A stretch of DNA of 64,000 nt from Aselliscus stoliczkanus (GCA_033961575.1 CM066735.1:38273501-38337500); one strand, 5' to 3'; numbered from the stretch's first letter, positions 1 to 11,760 are shown. Numbers and translations are program-made. Notes: generated by a model not told the origin, from the sequence alone.

Positions 1-955
1 GAACTTTTAACCATTACCTAAATCAAAAGTTATGTATCACATGACTTTGATGTTTCTTTTTTCTCAGGACTTTTACATCTTTGAGTCCTTGTAATTGTTT
101 TCTCCAGGGTACGCTGTGACCTATTCTATGTCAAGGATTCACTTATCGCCTAAAGAGTGGTTGCCATGACTATCTCACAGGGCACATACTTGAGCTATTA
201 CCAAGAGACTAGCAGTGGCTGAGTTTAGGGCAAAAACCATCTAGTCTATTTCTGTGTGATTTCAATACTTAATAACCAATGGGGGTCTCAAACTTCTCTT
301 ATCCTATGGGGGCTACATGATCTTATAAAAAAGGGTAATATCTACTCTTCAATTAAAATCAAAGTATTCATTGTTATAGCAACAATGTATCAAAAAGCAC
401 TGAATCAAAGTAAAGTTGTTGATCAACATTCCCAGCCCCATGGTAATAAGTCACTCCTTATCTGAACTCTCCTGGCCTGGAGACTTTAGTCTTCAAGGAG
501 ACTTTTCACTGTGATTATCTTAGGCAAGCAAGCTCAATGGACTGATGTTATCATCAGTTTCTCACAGGCAGGCTGTCAGTTTCTCACAGACAGGCTTTTG
601 GCCTATGTGGCCAGGGGTCTGAGCCTTTGTTTCCAAGAGGCTTGATTCCCCTTTTTCTCGGTCCTGGGGTCCCCATGGGGACTACAGCCTGGCTTCGGTT
701 TTCTTCTCTTTAGGAAATCTTAACCAGTCATTGACTTACATAGCCATCTCTCATTGGGGTACCACAGGAACTTGCCATAAATGCAGTGAGTGTACTGTCT
801 CCTACAAGAACTGATGTCAAGAAAAGGCACATGGGCTCACAGGCAGAGTGGAGACTATAACTGTCCATGAAACCTTGTCACACAATGGGGTGCTGTCGGC
901 TCCGAGCAGAGTATTACAATTTTAACAGTTTTCCTTTTTTAAAATGTGTATACAT
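1..955. other. Non-coding, no recognised feature
   Basis: I see no gene here. The only open frames are short, have no recognisable domains and lie in AT-rich DNA. A slightly GC-richer patch near 590-720 could be old LTR material, but I cannot name a family. Confidence 0.5.
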
Positions 956-1385
956 GTTATTGGCACTCTCTGTATATTACCTCTGGCTGCTTTTGAGATT
1001 TTCCTTTTTGTCCTTGGTCTCCTCCAGAGTTGCTATAATGCATCTCTGTGTAGATTTCTTTTTCTTTATCCTCTCAGTATTTGTTCGATTATTAATTTTA
1101 TGGCTCCCTGTTTTTTTGTTGTTGTTGTTTTTTTATCAGTTTTGAGTAATTCTCTGATATTATCTCTTCATACTTTGTTCTATCACAATTCCTCTCTCTT
1201 CTCCTTCTGGAATCCAATTAAACACATATTGAAGTCCTCATTGTGTTTTCTGTGAATCTTTCTTACTGTCTGTAAGAACATTTGGTCTCCCTTTGTTAGT
1301 TTGGATAGTTTCTTTTGATCTATATTTCAGTTCATTCATTTTTCATTTTAGTTATGTCTAATATGCTCTAAAACTATCAATATAA
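956..1385 (-). mobile_element. Possible old L1 fragment
   Basis: The T-rich text around 1140-1380, with an alternation of ctctcttctccttctggaat and tttcagttcattcatttttc, resembles minus-strand ancient L1 sequence from the 5' half of the element. A similar stretch resumes after the LTR-like insertion at 1389-1880. The two overlapping open frames of 92 and 103 codons here are hydrophobic strings from T-rich DNA and not genes. A repeat search would settle it. Confidence 0.35.
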
Positions 1386-1388
1386 TAC

Positions 1389-1880
1389 TGTTAACCAACC
1401 TAAGGTTTAGGCTGTAATAAAGAAAAACAAAAGGATTTATTTGAGCAAAGGATGTATTGCAATCCTGGGCACTGATTCAGGTAGCAACATAAATTGTGCT
1501 TTGAGAGGAACAAAGGCAGGGTTTGTGAAGGGCACAATTGTAAGATCTGTTCTCATTCTGGTCTTTTCATGTAAATGAAGGATGTTGACTAGGTCAGTTG
1601 GGATTGGTAGGACCATTATGTAAATGGAAGATGCTGGTTGTCAAAATGGATTGGTTCCATTCCAGAATGTAGATGGTCCCTGGTCACCATGAGGAGTGGG
1701 AAGTAAAGTCCATATATGTCCACATTGTAATAATGGATTTAGGGTGTGTGTTGTTTGGCCTTGAGCGGAGTTTAGCAGTAGGTAGGCAACTTAACAATAG
1801 TCCTAAGAACTGAGATACGAGAGGGGCATAGGCCACACCTCCTCAATGACCTGACTCCATTTTAAGTGTCTCTGCTAGTG
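1389..1880 (-). mobile_element. Probable solo LTR, minus strand
   Basis: Read on the minus strand this ~490-bp block has the layout of a retroviral long terminal repeat. It has a region containing aaaatggagtcaggtc (the complement of 1845-1865), and near its end gctcaaataaatcctttt, an AATAAA-type polyadenylation signal. It then closes towards ggttaaca, so it ends in CA. It appears to interrupt old L1-like text. No second LTR or internal viral genes are visible, so a solo LTR is likely. Exact ends and target duplication were not resolved. Confidence 0.42.
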
Positions 1881-1884
1881 ATGC

Positions 1885-2135
1885 TTATTTCATTTTATTT
1901 TCTACATTTTCAATACATAATATTTATATTTGTATTTTCTGGCTGTGTTACTTCTACTTGGATTTTATTCAACTCTAAAAATATTTTCTATTTCTTTGCT
2001 GAAAGAGAAAGGTTAATATTTTGATATTCATGAGTTTTTAGTCTATATATGGTGATTCTATTATTTGCAAGGAACCTAGTCTGTTTCTGCTATTAATACT
2101 TTGGATCTCCTTCATGTCACCATATATTATTGAAT
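1885..2135 (-). mobile_element. Possible old L1 fragment, continuation
   Basis: Text such as ctattctatttctttgctga-like runs (1975-2005) resembles the minus-strand ancient L1 region also seen before the LTR-like block. It would be the other half of the same interrupted element. Similarity was judged by eye only. Confidence 0.3.
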
Positions 2136-2582
2136 GCCTAGATTATTGTTGATTGTGTTCTAGACTTTGTATTGAAAAGTCATTATTTAAAATAAAAATA
2201 AAAATAAAAAAAACAAAAACAATGATGCTACCTTCCTCTGAGAGGATTTGTATTTGTTTCTGCCAGAGGCTTAAAGAGACTATAAATTTGTCATTATTTA
2301 GTCCATGATTAGCCCTGAGATTTACTAAGCCACTTAAATGATTCAAATCTGGGCTGCTATCTGGCAAGGGATAGTGTACTTCTGGTTTACCTTCTTTCCT
2401 GGAGTGAAGCTCTAAGTTTCCGATCTACATCCTGCGAGGATAAGCAGGGCTTCACTCTCAGTAGACTCCAGGCCTCAGTTTGCTTTTCGTCTAACCAAGT
2501 GAGGCAATAAAAAGTGTTGTTCAGCCTCTCAACTATCTCTTCTGGTTCAGCAAACAGACTGAGAGCAAAAACTGTACTTATA

Positions 2583-2735
2583 GCCAATTTACTCAACCTC
2601 TCTAATGTCTCAATTTTCTTTTATGTAAAATGAGATAAACAGGACTTAGCTTCTAAGATTGTGGTAAGGACTAAATGAGTCAACAATATAAAACATGTAG
2701 TGTCTGGCACAGGGCAAGAGCTTTAATTTTATTAT
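2583..2735 (+). mobile_element. MIR SINE fragment
   Basis: The order is the MIR order: ttactcaacctctctaatgt, then a cctcagttt-like tract, gtaaaatgagataa, a 'ggactaaatgagt' segment and 'gtctggcacaggg'. This is the ancient tRNA-derived mammalian SINE, heavily diverged and therefore old and inactive. Confidence 0.75.
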
Positions 2736-2739
2736 CCAT

Positions 2740-3262
2740 CAATATTATTTATAATGTTAGCTCCTCTGAAGTAATTTTGGTAGTCCCAGTTGAGTACTGT
2801 TGCCTGGAAAGCTGCCAATATAAATCAGACTGATTTATCAACTTTATCCCACAAATGTATATTGAGTAATTGTACAGATTAAAGTCCTTGTCAAGACAGA
2901 CATGGGAAGCACCAGTCTCTGTGGATTTTATAGACCAGAAATAAAAATTAATATACAGAGTAATGAGGGTGATTGTGGAATTATCAGCAGAGGCATTTAA
3001 ACATTTCTTGATCAAGGGACTTCTGAGAAGCTTGCTATCCAAATAGATGTGAACTTTATATTTAAAATGTCAGTTGTTTCTGGGGGAAAAGCTACTATTT
3101 GCAATGAAATAATGGAATTTTGGTGGCAAGACCTAAATCAATTGCAATTGACTATTGTACAGAAGCTAAAGTAACTAACATTGCAATAAGTTGAGTTTTT
3201 TGTTTTGTTTAGTTTTGCATCTTCTTTTGCTCCATTTGCTAAGCATTAAAAACTGTATAATA
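2740..3262. other. Non-coding, nothing recognised
   Basis: No gene is visible. An open frame of 97 codons on the minus strand (2749-3042) has no recognisable domain, signal peptide or codon bias, and I regard it as chance. Confidence 0.5.
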
Positions 3263-3379
3263 GGGCCTGCCAAGTGGTGCAGTGGTTAAGAGCTGGCTTG
3301 GGACACCAGCGGCCTCTCTTTGGATCCCACATATGAGGGCCAGTGACACTGCCCTCTAAAAAAACAAACAAACAAAAAA
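3263..3379 (+). mobile_element. tRNA-derived SINE, short form (family A)
   Basis: The head gggcctgccaagtggtgcag is followed by ttaagagctggcttgggac, a B-box-like part that is degraded here (tttggatccc), and then the shared tail segment atatgagggccagtgacac with an A/C-rich tail. It is the same family as the copies at 9374, 17221, 32419, 40435, 41885, 45414, 46417 and 56575. It is more diverged than most, and the target duplication is not clear. Confidence 0.85.
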
Positions 3380-4489
3380 TCTCTATAGTAAATAAAAAGT
3401 TAACTTAGATAAGAGAGTAAACCCCAAATCCATCATTAGTTCAAATAACTAGTCATATTTCAAAGTCTTATATTACTACAATTGTCCTGTCAAAAACTAA
3501 GGACTCATCTTAAAGGAACAGAAAGTCATTATGATTAAGGGTTATTTGGATGATATATTAACTGATTAGAACCAGATCATTTATATCCTGGTATTAGGCA
3601 TGGCATAGTTTTTCATGCTGATATGTTTTATTCTTTAGAATTATTATCCACTGAATATTTCGATCCTACTGTATATGCCGTATTATCTACATGATTAATT
3701 TTTCAGTTGTTTCTATGCAGATTGTGTCTTCACATCTGTAGTGAGGAAATCAGCATTCTTTGTTAGCAGAACTCTGACTATCCACTTCAATTTTACATTA
3801 AATGAACTTACATGAATATGTCACCTGAATAATAATCAGAAAAAAATATTCTCGTAAACAGTACATTTATTACAATTTCTGAAATTGTTTGTGATTTTTA
3901 AAGTAGTTAACTTGGTGAGATGTAGGACACTCAAAGTCTTTTACAATTCAGTCTCTCCACATGTTAGAAACTGAACGTTTATGTACCCCTCTGCCTTCCA
4001 AGGAACTTGTATTCCTAGTAAATAAGATCTAATCTTTTTTTATCACATCCGCATGGACATAACAATGGTGAAGTGTCGGAAGCTAGTCTGACCAGAGTGC
4101 AAGCAATAAGGATAGTAATTGCCTAAAGATAATTCAAAAACATAATAAAATCAACCAAAATCAGTCTACATTTTATTATCATCATGCATTGGCAATTCTA
4201 AATAATGGCAATAATAATTTTCTCCAGCCCCAAATGTTTTTGTAAGGATCAGCTCTAAACAATTCCAGTCATTGCTATCTTGTCCCATAAAACCTGATAG
4301 CATTCTTTGCACATAGTTTATGACTAATAGTTTTTATTAAAAAGATACACACAAGTTCAAGTGAATAAAATAATTTTCTCCACATGTACCATATATTCTT
4401 TATAGTACAAAACACACAGAAGAGTAATTCTATTGAAAGAAACTCACTCTAAAGGCAGGAAACACTATTTGGATAATTCAAAATATTAC
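3380..4489. other. Non-coding, nothing recognised
   Basis: AT-rich DNA without a supported gene, RNA or repeat family that I can name. Confidence 0.5.
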
Positions 4490-4491
4490 TA

Positions 4492-4570
4492 TTGGGTTGT
4501 TGGAAAAGTCACGACACATTTTTGCAACAAAAAACAGAAAAAATATGTCATGACTTTTCTGACAACTCAA
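4492..4570. mobile_element. Small mariner-type MITE, copy 1
   Basis: This 79-bp near-palindrome starts TTGGGTTGTTGGAAAAGTC and ends with the inverted partner gacttttctgacaactcaa. The arms are about 30 bp with a short A-rich loop. It follows a TA at 4490-4491; the right flank is TG, probably a mutated TA. TA target use, the short length and the lack of coding capacity fit a Tc1/mariner-derived miniature inverted-repeat element. A second copy lies at 16240-16320. Confidence 0.75.
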
Positions 4571-5239
4571 TGTTTAAAAAAATCTCACTATGAGCAAGAT
4601 CCGTTCTTTAGTGACTTTTTATATATGCTTTTTTTGTAAATACGCAACAGTTTTAAAACTTCTATTTTATAAGATACCACTAGAAACTATTACTCAGGCT
4701 GATAACAGCAAATTAAAATTCTTTGGGAACTTAGGCTGCTTACTGCCTAAATTTTTATCTTTCAGCCTAAATTTCATAAAGAAATTTAAAAAATACATAT
4801 TTTGTTATTCAATTCATCCTGTAGAAACATTTCTTAACTGGATATTCTGAGGCATTCACTTTACTAAATGAGCAGAGATGATTTGCAACTAGCATAACCT
4901 CAGTAAGTAGTTCTACATGCTTTTATATTTTGAAGTGCTGCGTGTATCACTCCCTCCAAAGTAGTAATGACTTTTAAGCTTATGAGTCTTCAATTAGTAA
5001 AAATATATAATAGTTATTTAGTAGTACTGGCTAATAAGAGTAATCAGACAAGTAGACTCTAAGGATGCAAAGGATTGAATCATATTAAGCACCGGTATTT
5101 TTACATTTTGAAATAATGGCTTCTTAGTGAGAAAAAATATGTACACTGAGGTAGAAATGGAGACACATTTTCTAATATGTTTCCAACATCACTAGAAAGG
5201 GTGAATTTTTGTGAGCCATGGTTTTTTTTATATCAGACT

Positions 5240-5400
5240 GTTTTAATTGCTTTATTTGCATTATTTTCTTTAATCCTTATTAACAACCCAATGAAGTGGG
5301 AATATTACTATTCTCATTTTATGGAGCAAATGAAAGTGATAAAAACTGGAGAACTAGCCCAAGGCAACACAGTTCTAAGTAGTTGATATGAATTCAGTCA
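5240..5400 (-). mobile_element. MIR-type SINE fragment
   Basis: The text ctcattttatggagcaaatg followed by actagcccaaggcaacacag is the reverse complement of the MIR core, in which a gatgaggaaactgaggc-like tract is followed by cttgcccaaggtcacacag. It is diverged and old. Confidence 0.65.
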
Positions 5401-6054
5401 ATCTTTCTCCAGAGCTAAATATATTCTGAAATCATTCAGCACAAAATATGACCTCCAAGTGTAACTGCTGAGGTTTCCCAGGGTGATGCATCAATAAATA
5501 GAAATTTGGTTTTTTAGTATTTGTATTATGGTCATATTCATCATGGGACAAATAGTCATTCCAAACACTGGATAGAAATCATTAATTAGATTTCAATACT
5601 TCTAACTATAACACATTGAAATTAGAAACCAAGATATACTGGATTTTCAAGTAGCTGAAGACAGTGACAGTTAACTCACCTAGGTCCAAATCTCCCAATA
5701 TTTCTCCAAAACAAAACAGAGGGTGTGGTGCAAGTGTGCGTGCAGTACCCCTATTGTAATATGAAAAGAAAGAATGCACAAACTTCAAAAAACTATAATT
5801 AAAACAAAGAAAAAGAAGGCAACATCACACCAAATCTCACCAAACAACCTCTCACATACCTATCCTGCCACACGCCTTGACATTGAACAAGGTCAGAGTA
5901 AAAGAAAAATGCAGAGGAAGAGGAAGCCAACAACAGGACAAAGTTGGATATAACACTTCCTAGAGAAAGAGAAAGTCTAGCCTAACTGTGAAAACTAAAG
6001 TCCAAGTAGAGGAGAACACAGAGAACAAAGAAAGAACTGAAAAGTATAGGTGAT

Positions 6055-6240
6055 TTATTATTATTTTTTGAAACATTATATCATTGTTAATTTCCTGGTT
6101 TTTATAACTGTACTATGATTAAGGAAGATGTTAACATTTGAGGAAACTGGGTGGCAGGCGTAAGGAGATCCTTTGTTATATTTTTTGCAAATGTACTGTC
6201 TGATTATATTTCAAAACAAAAAGGTAAAAATTAAAAACAA
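6055..6240 (+). mobile_element. Ancient L1M 3' end
   Basis: The sequence tttcctggtttttataactg, then tgattaaggaagatgttaac, 'gaggaaactgggtggcagg' and a final atttcaaaacaaaaagg matches the layout of old L1M 3' untranslated regions, which end in a 'taaaattatttcaaaataaaaag' type tail. Orientation is plus. No coding part is retained. Confidence 0.65.
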
Positions 6241-6428
6241 TGAAAAAATGAACTGAAGCCAAAAATTTCTTTAAGAATTAGAATCTTATTAAAACAATTT
6301 TGGATTTGAGTAAGCCATTTTTTTCTAGATAAACTGAAGAACTGAACAACTTAACTCTGAGGAAACAATTCTGATAAGCAAAGAACTTACTTTTATTTCT
6401 GGGACATAAATCAATGGGACAAAGAGAA

Positions 6429-6450
6429 TTTACGAATGAGAATTCGTAAA
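6429..6450. repeat. Short inverted repeat
   Basis: The arms tttacgaat (6429-6437) and attcgtaaa (6442-6450) are perfectly complementary with a 4-base spacer. No function can be assigned. Confidence 0.6.
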
Positions 6451-6709
6451 TATTCGTTAATATGCAGATAAATTTCACATAAGCATAAAGTTTTGTCAGG
6501 AGATATAAAAGTAAATCATCTGAAAACAAAATGAGGATAATTGATAATATGTATTTTAAGGAACTTTAAGACTGGATTTTTTTGTTGGTTAATTAACCAA
6601 TGGGAGATTAGACAATCTGATTTACCTACTTATTTTATGTTAATATTTTAGAAACAGAATTGTATATGTTTTAAAATTGTATATGTTAATATTTTTTAAA
6701 ACATAATTG

Positions 6710-6743
6710 TATATGTGTGGATTTAAATATATCCACACATATA
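6710..6743. repeat. Perfect 13-bp inverted repeat (hairpin)
   Basis: The left arm tatatgtgtggat (6710-6722) and right arm atccacacatata (6731-6743) are exact reverse complements around an 8-base AT spacer. Related tgtatatgt motifs repeat just upstream (6660-6690). No transposon ends or target duplication were recognised. Confidence 0.7.
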
Positions 6744-8433
6744 GTAGTTTTGCTTTGTAAAGGACAAAAACTTCAATTCTTACTAAATTATTAATTCAGG
6801 TATTTTGTTTGTTTGTTTGTAACTTATGGGACAAGAATGGATATGAAGGCATGATGAAAAGTTTTAATTACTTATTTGCCTATAAAAGGAACACTATAAA
6901 GATAAGAAATAAGAAGGGGTATTTTCCTTGGGGGCAGCTGGATCCTAGGAAGCTTTATTTAAACTAATCATTGGGAATTTAATGAAACTACATAGTTCTG
7001 AAACAATAAACAAATTGTACTACCAATTTAAGTATCAAAGCATCTTAAATCTGTATTTTAAATCTACATTTTTAAAAGTGTTAATAAAGGGTTATTTCTA
7101 GCTGACAAATGACTGTATGCCAGCTTAGAGCTTGTTAATTATATTGGAAAACCACAGCCTTTGTTTCATTTGTGCCAATGACCCACCTGCAGGTAAGTGA
7201 GTTTATCTTCCACTGTTTCTCTTAAGATTTACAGAAGTTTAAAACTGTGCATTATGCTGTGATATTAAAGTTGATGCAATGCAGTTCCATATACATAAAA
7301 TTAACTCAGAGGATTTAAAAATAAATCACTTGAGATAAAATGAAGATGATTTTTAAATAAATCTTGTTTGCAAGCTATGAACTTACAGTAAAATCCCAGG
7401 TGTACAAAACAAAATATGAGCATAAAAAGTGTGTCTATAAGGCCAAACTTTTAAAATTGGCAGAATGTAAACCAATATTTGTTGTGGAATTAAGAGATAT
7501 CTCCCACATATGGTAAATTTACTGTGGAAGACAACATGATGAAAGGCCATAAAATATTTTAAATGAGTCAGTAATGCTAAACACATAACCAGAACACCAT
7601 CTACCTGAATGTTTAAAAAGACAACAGCAATTTATTGTCATCATGAGATAATTATCATCAAGATTCAGGCTAAACAACACCTGCCAAGGGCACAGCAAAG
7701 CACATCATATTTTAACTTGAACAAAATATTCATATTTTTCATAGTAAGTATACAACAATTTTAACTGAGAACTTCAGGAAAATTATTTCATCAACTATCT
7801 ATTAAAATCTTTGTAATAATTTCATGCTAATACTCCCATGGAAACCTTAGTCAAATTGTGGTTTTTACATTTTCAGAAAGATGGGGTAATAAAGGGATGC
7901 ATTTAAAAAAATTCCTTTCTATTTGAGAATAATTTTTTTTTAAATGTATAAGGAAAGAAAGCAACAATGTTTATAAGCATATAATACTGGGAAACAACAA
8001 AAATTACACAGGTCATTTTTAAAAATTGATTTTCTATATGGTAAAGTAAAAATAAATTACCCAGAATTCTTTAGCTTTGTGTCACTCTTAGTAAGGTGAA
8101 CATATTTTCATTTCCCAGGTTGCTTGTTGCCCAGCATAATTATTAAAATGTCCCATTGTTCTCAAAATGCCTTATACAGTAAGTTAATTACGTGATCTCC
8201 CTACCCTAATCCATATAATGGGGCACACAGTGACTCATCAGTGTTGAAGAATTTCCAACGAGCTGACTGACATCCTGTTACCGTTCTCATTAGCTCACCT
8301 GTATATCTCAGGCAAATGCAATACATTTTACCTCATTCGCTGAAGGAGAAGAAGCCTATTTATTAGAGAAATAAAAAGAAGGTAGCACCTTAATTCCATT
8401 AAAAACCTTGTTATTTACATTATGATCAAGGAA

Positions 8434-8575
8434 CCGGCAGTATTGGTATCATCTGGAGGCTTGTTAGAATCATAGAAACTGAGGCCATCTAACACATGCC
8501 AGTCCTGTATTTTAACAAGATTTGGAGTGATTCACATGCATACTTTAATTTTATAGGCACTGGTTTACAGAGCAC
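8434..8575 (+). mobile_element. MER5-type hAT remnant
   Basis: The run tattggtatcatctggaggc, cttgttagaat, then tgtattttaacaaga and 'gattcacatgcatac' follows the MER5A consensus order (hAT-Charlie non-autonomous element). It is old and diverged. Overlapping open frames on both strands (8489-8785 and 8496-8741) run through it and are not genes. Confidence 0.65.
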
Positions 8576-9357
8576 CAAGGTAGAAAGCTTCCTGAATCCA
8601 AGCTTTCTTCCTCCTGGAGGCATATGGGCTACTGACAACACCAAGTTAATGTCACTTATCTGGATCATGGCGAGACAGTGTTGGTTTCCATCATTTCCAA
8701 CCCAAGGAAAACTGATGGAGAAGAATTTATTTTCAAGATGAATTGCTAATGAGGCTGACATAGAACATACATCTGCAATAGCCATGGTTCTCTCCCAGCT
8801 CCTGTGATTTGCACAATCATCAACCTCAAAGCAATTCTATAAGAAACCAGTATGGGAAGGGGTGTTAGGTTGCATCCCAATGGCTTCTTTCCTCAGAATA
8901 CCCGTGCATGCATGGGAGTGTTCCAACTTTGGCTGGACCAGTGACTTTCTGATTTAGGGAAACATGCTTTACGGACAAGATAATTGTTTTGGTTGAATAA
9001 GGTTAACTTTAAAACATGTTTTGTTTTTCATGATACATTTTGAGTAGAGTCACTAGTTAAGTGTGCCATTGGAATCTATTTCTAGCCTCCACCCCAGGGT
9101 CAGGGATAGGGTTGCGGGGGTCAAGTTCAGTAGATGGAGTGTGAAAACTTATCTGCAAAGGAAGATTTCTTCAAAAAGCCTTAAACTGGATTCATAATTT
9201 TCTTTCCAATTCTCTAAAATAGGTAATCATATAATAAGAAATTTAAGAAACACTTAAAAACAGTAAATTTACAAGCTGCTGTTGTTGCAAGCTACTTTTT
9301 TGGATCTTTTATTTTTTTTCAGGCTTCAAATAAGAAGCTATTCACCAAATAGTATTT

Positions 9358-9516
9358 AAAATGCCTCTTGGAGGGCCAGCCGAGTAGTTCAGTGGTTAAA
9401 GCTGGCTTGGGACGCCAGCAGCCCCGGTTCAGGTCCCACATATGAGGGCCAGTGATACTGCCCTCAAAATAAAAAATAAAATAAAATAAAATAAAATAAT
9501 AAAATGCCTCTTGGAG
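9358..9516 (+). mobile_element. Family A SINE with exact 16-bp duplication
   Basis: The SINE body is 9374-9500. It starts ggccagccgagtagttcag and reads through the B-box region ccggttcaggtcccac and gggccagtgatactgccctc into an (AAAAT)n tail. It is flanked by the exact target duplication aaaatgcctcttggag at 9358-9373 and 9501-9516. The intact duplication shows target-primed, L1-style insertion. Confidence 0.93.
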
Positions 9517-10582
9517 TCACCACATGCAAAGAAATCACTCAAAAGAATGACAATGAAGCAATTAGTAGCTAGAGAGGACAAAAACATCCTCCTATCAAAT
9601 GGACGTGGAAAAGCAAATAATAGTGAACAAATACCTAGCATTTGCAGCAACATTAAAAAAAAACACAGCAGTACTTATCTTTTTTGTTTATTTGTTTGTT
9701 TTTGCTAAAAAAAGAAAAGGTATAGCAAAGAGCTAATACATGGACAGAGTCCTGCTAAAAAGATCTCGTTTTGCCAGTGGGTTAGAGTTATTCCAGTTCC
9801 TTAATAAAAAGGACCAAAACACTATTATCTAAGTTGTATGTGTCTGTAACATTGTATAGTTCTGGTAATGTTTTTGAATCTAGTTGTTATAGTAGTCATC
9901 CGATTCTGGGCTAGAGTTGCTAAGTGTTCCTGTATGTCAATGATTGATCATCTTTATATGATTACCATAAAGCTTCAGGTATCCAGAAAGAGAAAAACAA
10001 AACAAAACAAAAAACAAACTTACGAGTTACTTGCCTTAGAGAATTGGATAAATAAAGCTTATTTCCTTCTAAGGTCTCCAAATAGTACATTCTATTATTG
10101 GAAACATTTTATTATGCAAATTAGAAAATTCTGCCAATATCAGAATAAATATTACAGTGTGTTATTTCCTAATGAAAACATTGCTATTCAATCTCTTTTG
10201 TCAGTTTTTCAAAATGAAGGTGAAGATGGCAACATCTATGTAAGAAGATAAAGATATGAACAATGCAAGGATATTGGGAATGAGAAAAGATATTTAATAT
10301 GTAAAATAGTTAAAACTAAACTAACTAAATAAATAATAAAGTAATATAAATATCGACTATCATAACAATAATATATCAAAATAATGGACTATGAAACTGA
10401 TTTGTTTTCAAGCTTACACACATCATCCTAACATTTAGATATCAAAGTTTCGCATCCCATGTACTTTTAAAGGACCTGATGATTTTTCCAGTAAAATTCT
10501 GTGCCTTAAGAACCAGCCATGCATTGATGCAGTATAGGGTCCCTCTGGCAAAATCAGAGAGATTTATATTTCTATTAAAAAT
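9517..10582. other. Non-coding, no gene supported
   Basis: The 127-codon open frame at 9868-10251 is the longest here. Its product is rich in Lys, Asn, Tyr and Ile as expected of AT-rich DNA, and has no domain I recognise. I do not call it a gene. Confidence 0.5.
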
Positions 10583-10772
10583 AAAAAGCAGAAGTGGCCG
10601 GCCGAGTGGCTCAGTTGGTTAAGAGCTCGCTCAAGAGTGCTAGCTGAGCTCTGAGCAACAGCTGTTCGAGGCCAGCCTGAGCTGAGTTGCCGTTGAGCTG
10701 CCAACAGGTGGCAGGATGGCTCAGCTTAAAAAAAATAAAAAAATAAAAAATAAAAAATAAAAAAAAGCAGAA
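10583..10772 (+). mobile_element. Family B SINE, full length
   Basis: The SINE is about 10594-10761. The tRNA-like head ggccggccgagtggctcagt carries a good pol III A box (tggctcagttgg) and a B-box-like ctgttcgaggcc. It is followed by a body unique to this family: gagctgagttgccgttgagc and caggtggcaggatggctcag, then an A-rich (AAAAAT)n tail. The target duplication aaaaagcagaa lies at 10583-10593 and 10762-10772. This is the most complete copy of the second SINE family. Confidence 0.9.
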
Positions 10773-11599
10773 CAACTGAAATTCTAGGTCAACTTGTATT
10801 CTAATGTAGGTTACTAAAAAATTTGCTAGCAGCGTGGGACAGAAATAACAAGCCTGGGAGTGAGAGTCAGGGCCTAAGATGTAAGAATTCCCCTCCTTTT
10901 GTTGTATGTACTCCTTTGTCTTTCTCCTTTCCCTTTATAGTATCAGACGTCCCTGTCCCAGTTCTATTTCTTTTCTATATCTTTTACTCACAATCATTTT
11001 CCCCATACGTCTCTCATTCTCCCACTTCTTCTCAGGGTCATTATTTTTGTCTTTTAACTTATGTTTGGGGCGAGCCTCACGCTGGCATCTGTCCTCCAAT
11101 CCCATTTTGTACTCCACTTTTAGTCATAGAATTTTTTTTTTACAACTCCCAAAGGAAAATATACACATATAAATGTGAAGAGTTAGTACTATAGATTCTA
11201 CCCTCCTCAGGGCTTAACCCATTCTTTGGCTTCTAGAATGTGAACTGAATTCTATGGAAAGCTAACTAGAAATAAAATTAACAGATGATCTTAACTCACA
11301 GAGATAAAGATTTTATTATCAATTGATGGAAGTGAATTAAACTTCACGTTTTTAAGAAAATATAATGATTCTATGAAGTTATGAAACAGCATTTAATAAG
11401 TTATGTTTTTCTAGACAGTAGGTTGTGCCCCTGCATACCTAAATGGTAATAACCTTAAAAATGAAATCAAACACTGTTTTTGCCCTTTCTTCATAAAATA
11501 TTTAAAAACCTTTCTTAAAATTTCTTTCAGTATATTCTAATGCCTTTTACCGCACCACAAAACTTACTGATCAGTAGTTTGAAGGATCTCCCCACTTTT
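10773..11599. other. Non-coding, pyrimidine-rich stretch
   Basis: A C/T-rich stretch at about 10895-11120 opens long frames on both strands (for example 10823-11194). The products are low-complexity hydrophobic or polar strings, not recognised proteins. Confidence 0.45.
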
Positions 11600-11760
11600 A
11601 AAATCCCTTATTTCCATGAACTCTGAGCAATAGCAGTTCGATGCCCAGTCCGAGGTGAGCTGCAGCTAAGCTGACAACAGGTGGCAGGATGGTTCAGCTA
11701 AAAAACAAAAACAAAAATGAAAACAAACAAAAAATAATAAAATAAAATTCCTTATTTCCA
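11600..11760 (+). mobile_element. Family B SINE, 5' truncated
   Basis: Only the 3' part is present (about 11617-11743), from actctgagcaatagcagttc through aacaggtggcaggatggttc to an A/C-rich tail. The duplication aaaatcccttatttcca (11600-11616) matches 11744-11760 with one mismatch, so the truncation happened at insertion. Confidence 0.88.

Larger units (their letters stand above)
6250..8430. other. Non-coding, only hairpins noted
   Basis: Apart from the two inverted repeats annotated inside it, I see no gene or named repeat. Open frames of 67-83 codons are AT-rich and featureless. Confidence 0.5.

Noticed and set aside
8489..8785. Paired long frames on both strands
   Set aside because: They overlap a MER5-type hAT remnant, and the open reading on both strands is coincidental.
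9868..10251. A 127-codon open frame
   Set aside because: AT-driven composition, no domain, no promoter or splice context and no sign of homology.
10596..10670. Possible tRNA gene (good A box and B-box-like motif)
   Set aside because: The head belongs to a SINE with a body, an A-tail and a target duplication. The cloverleaf cannot be completed.
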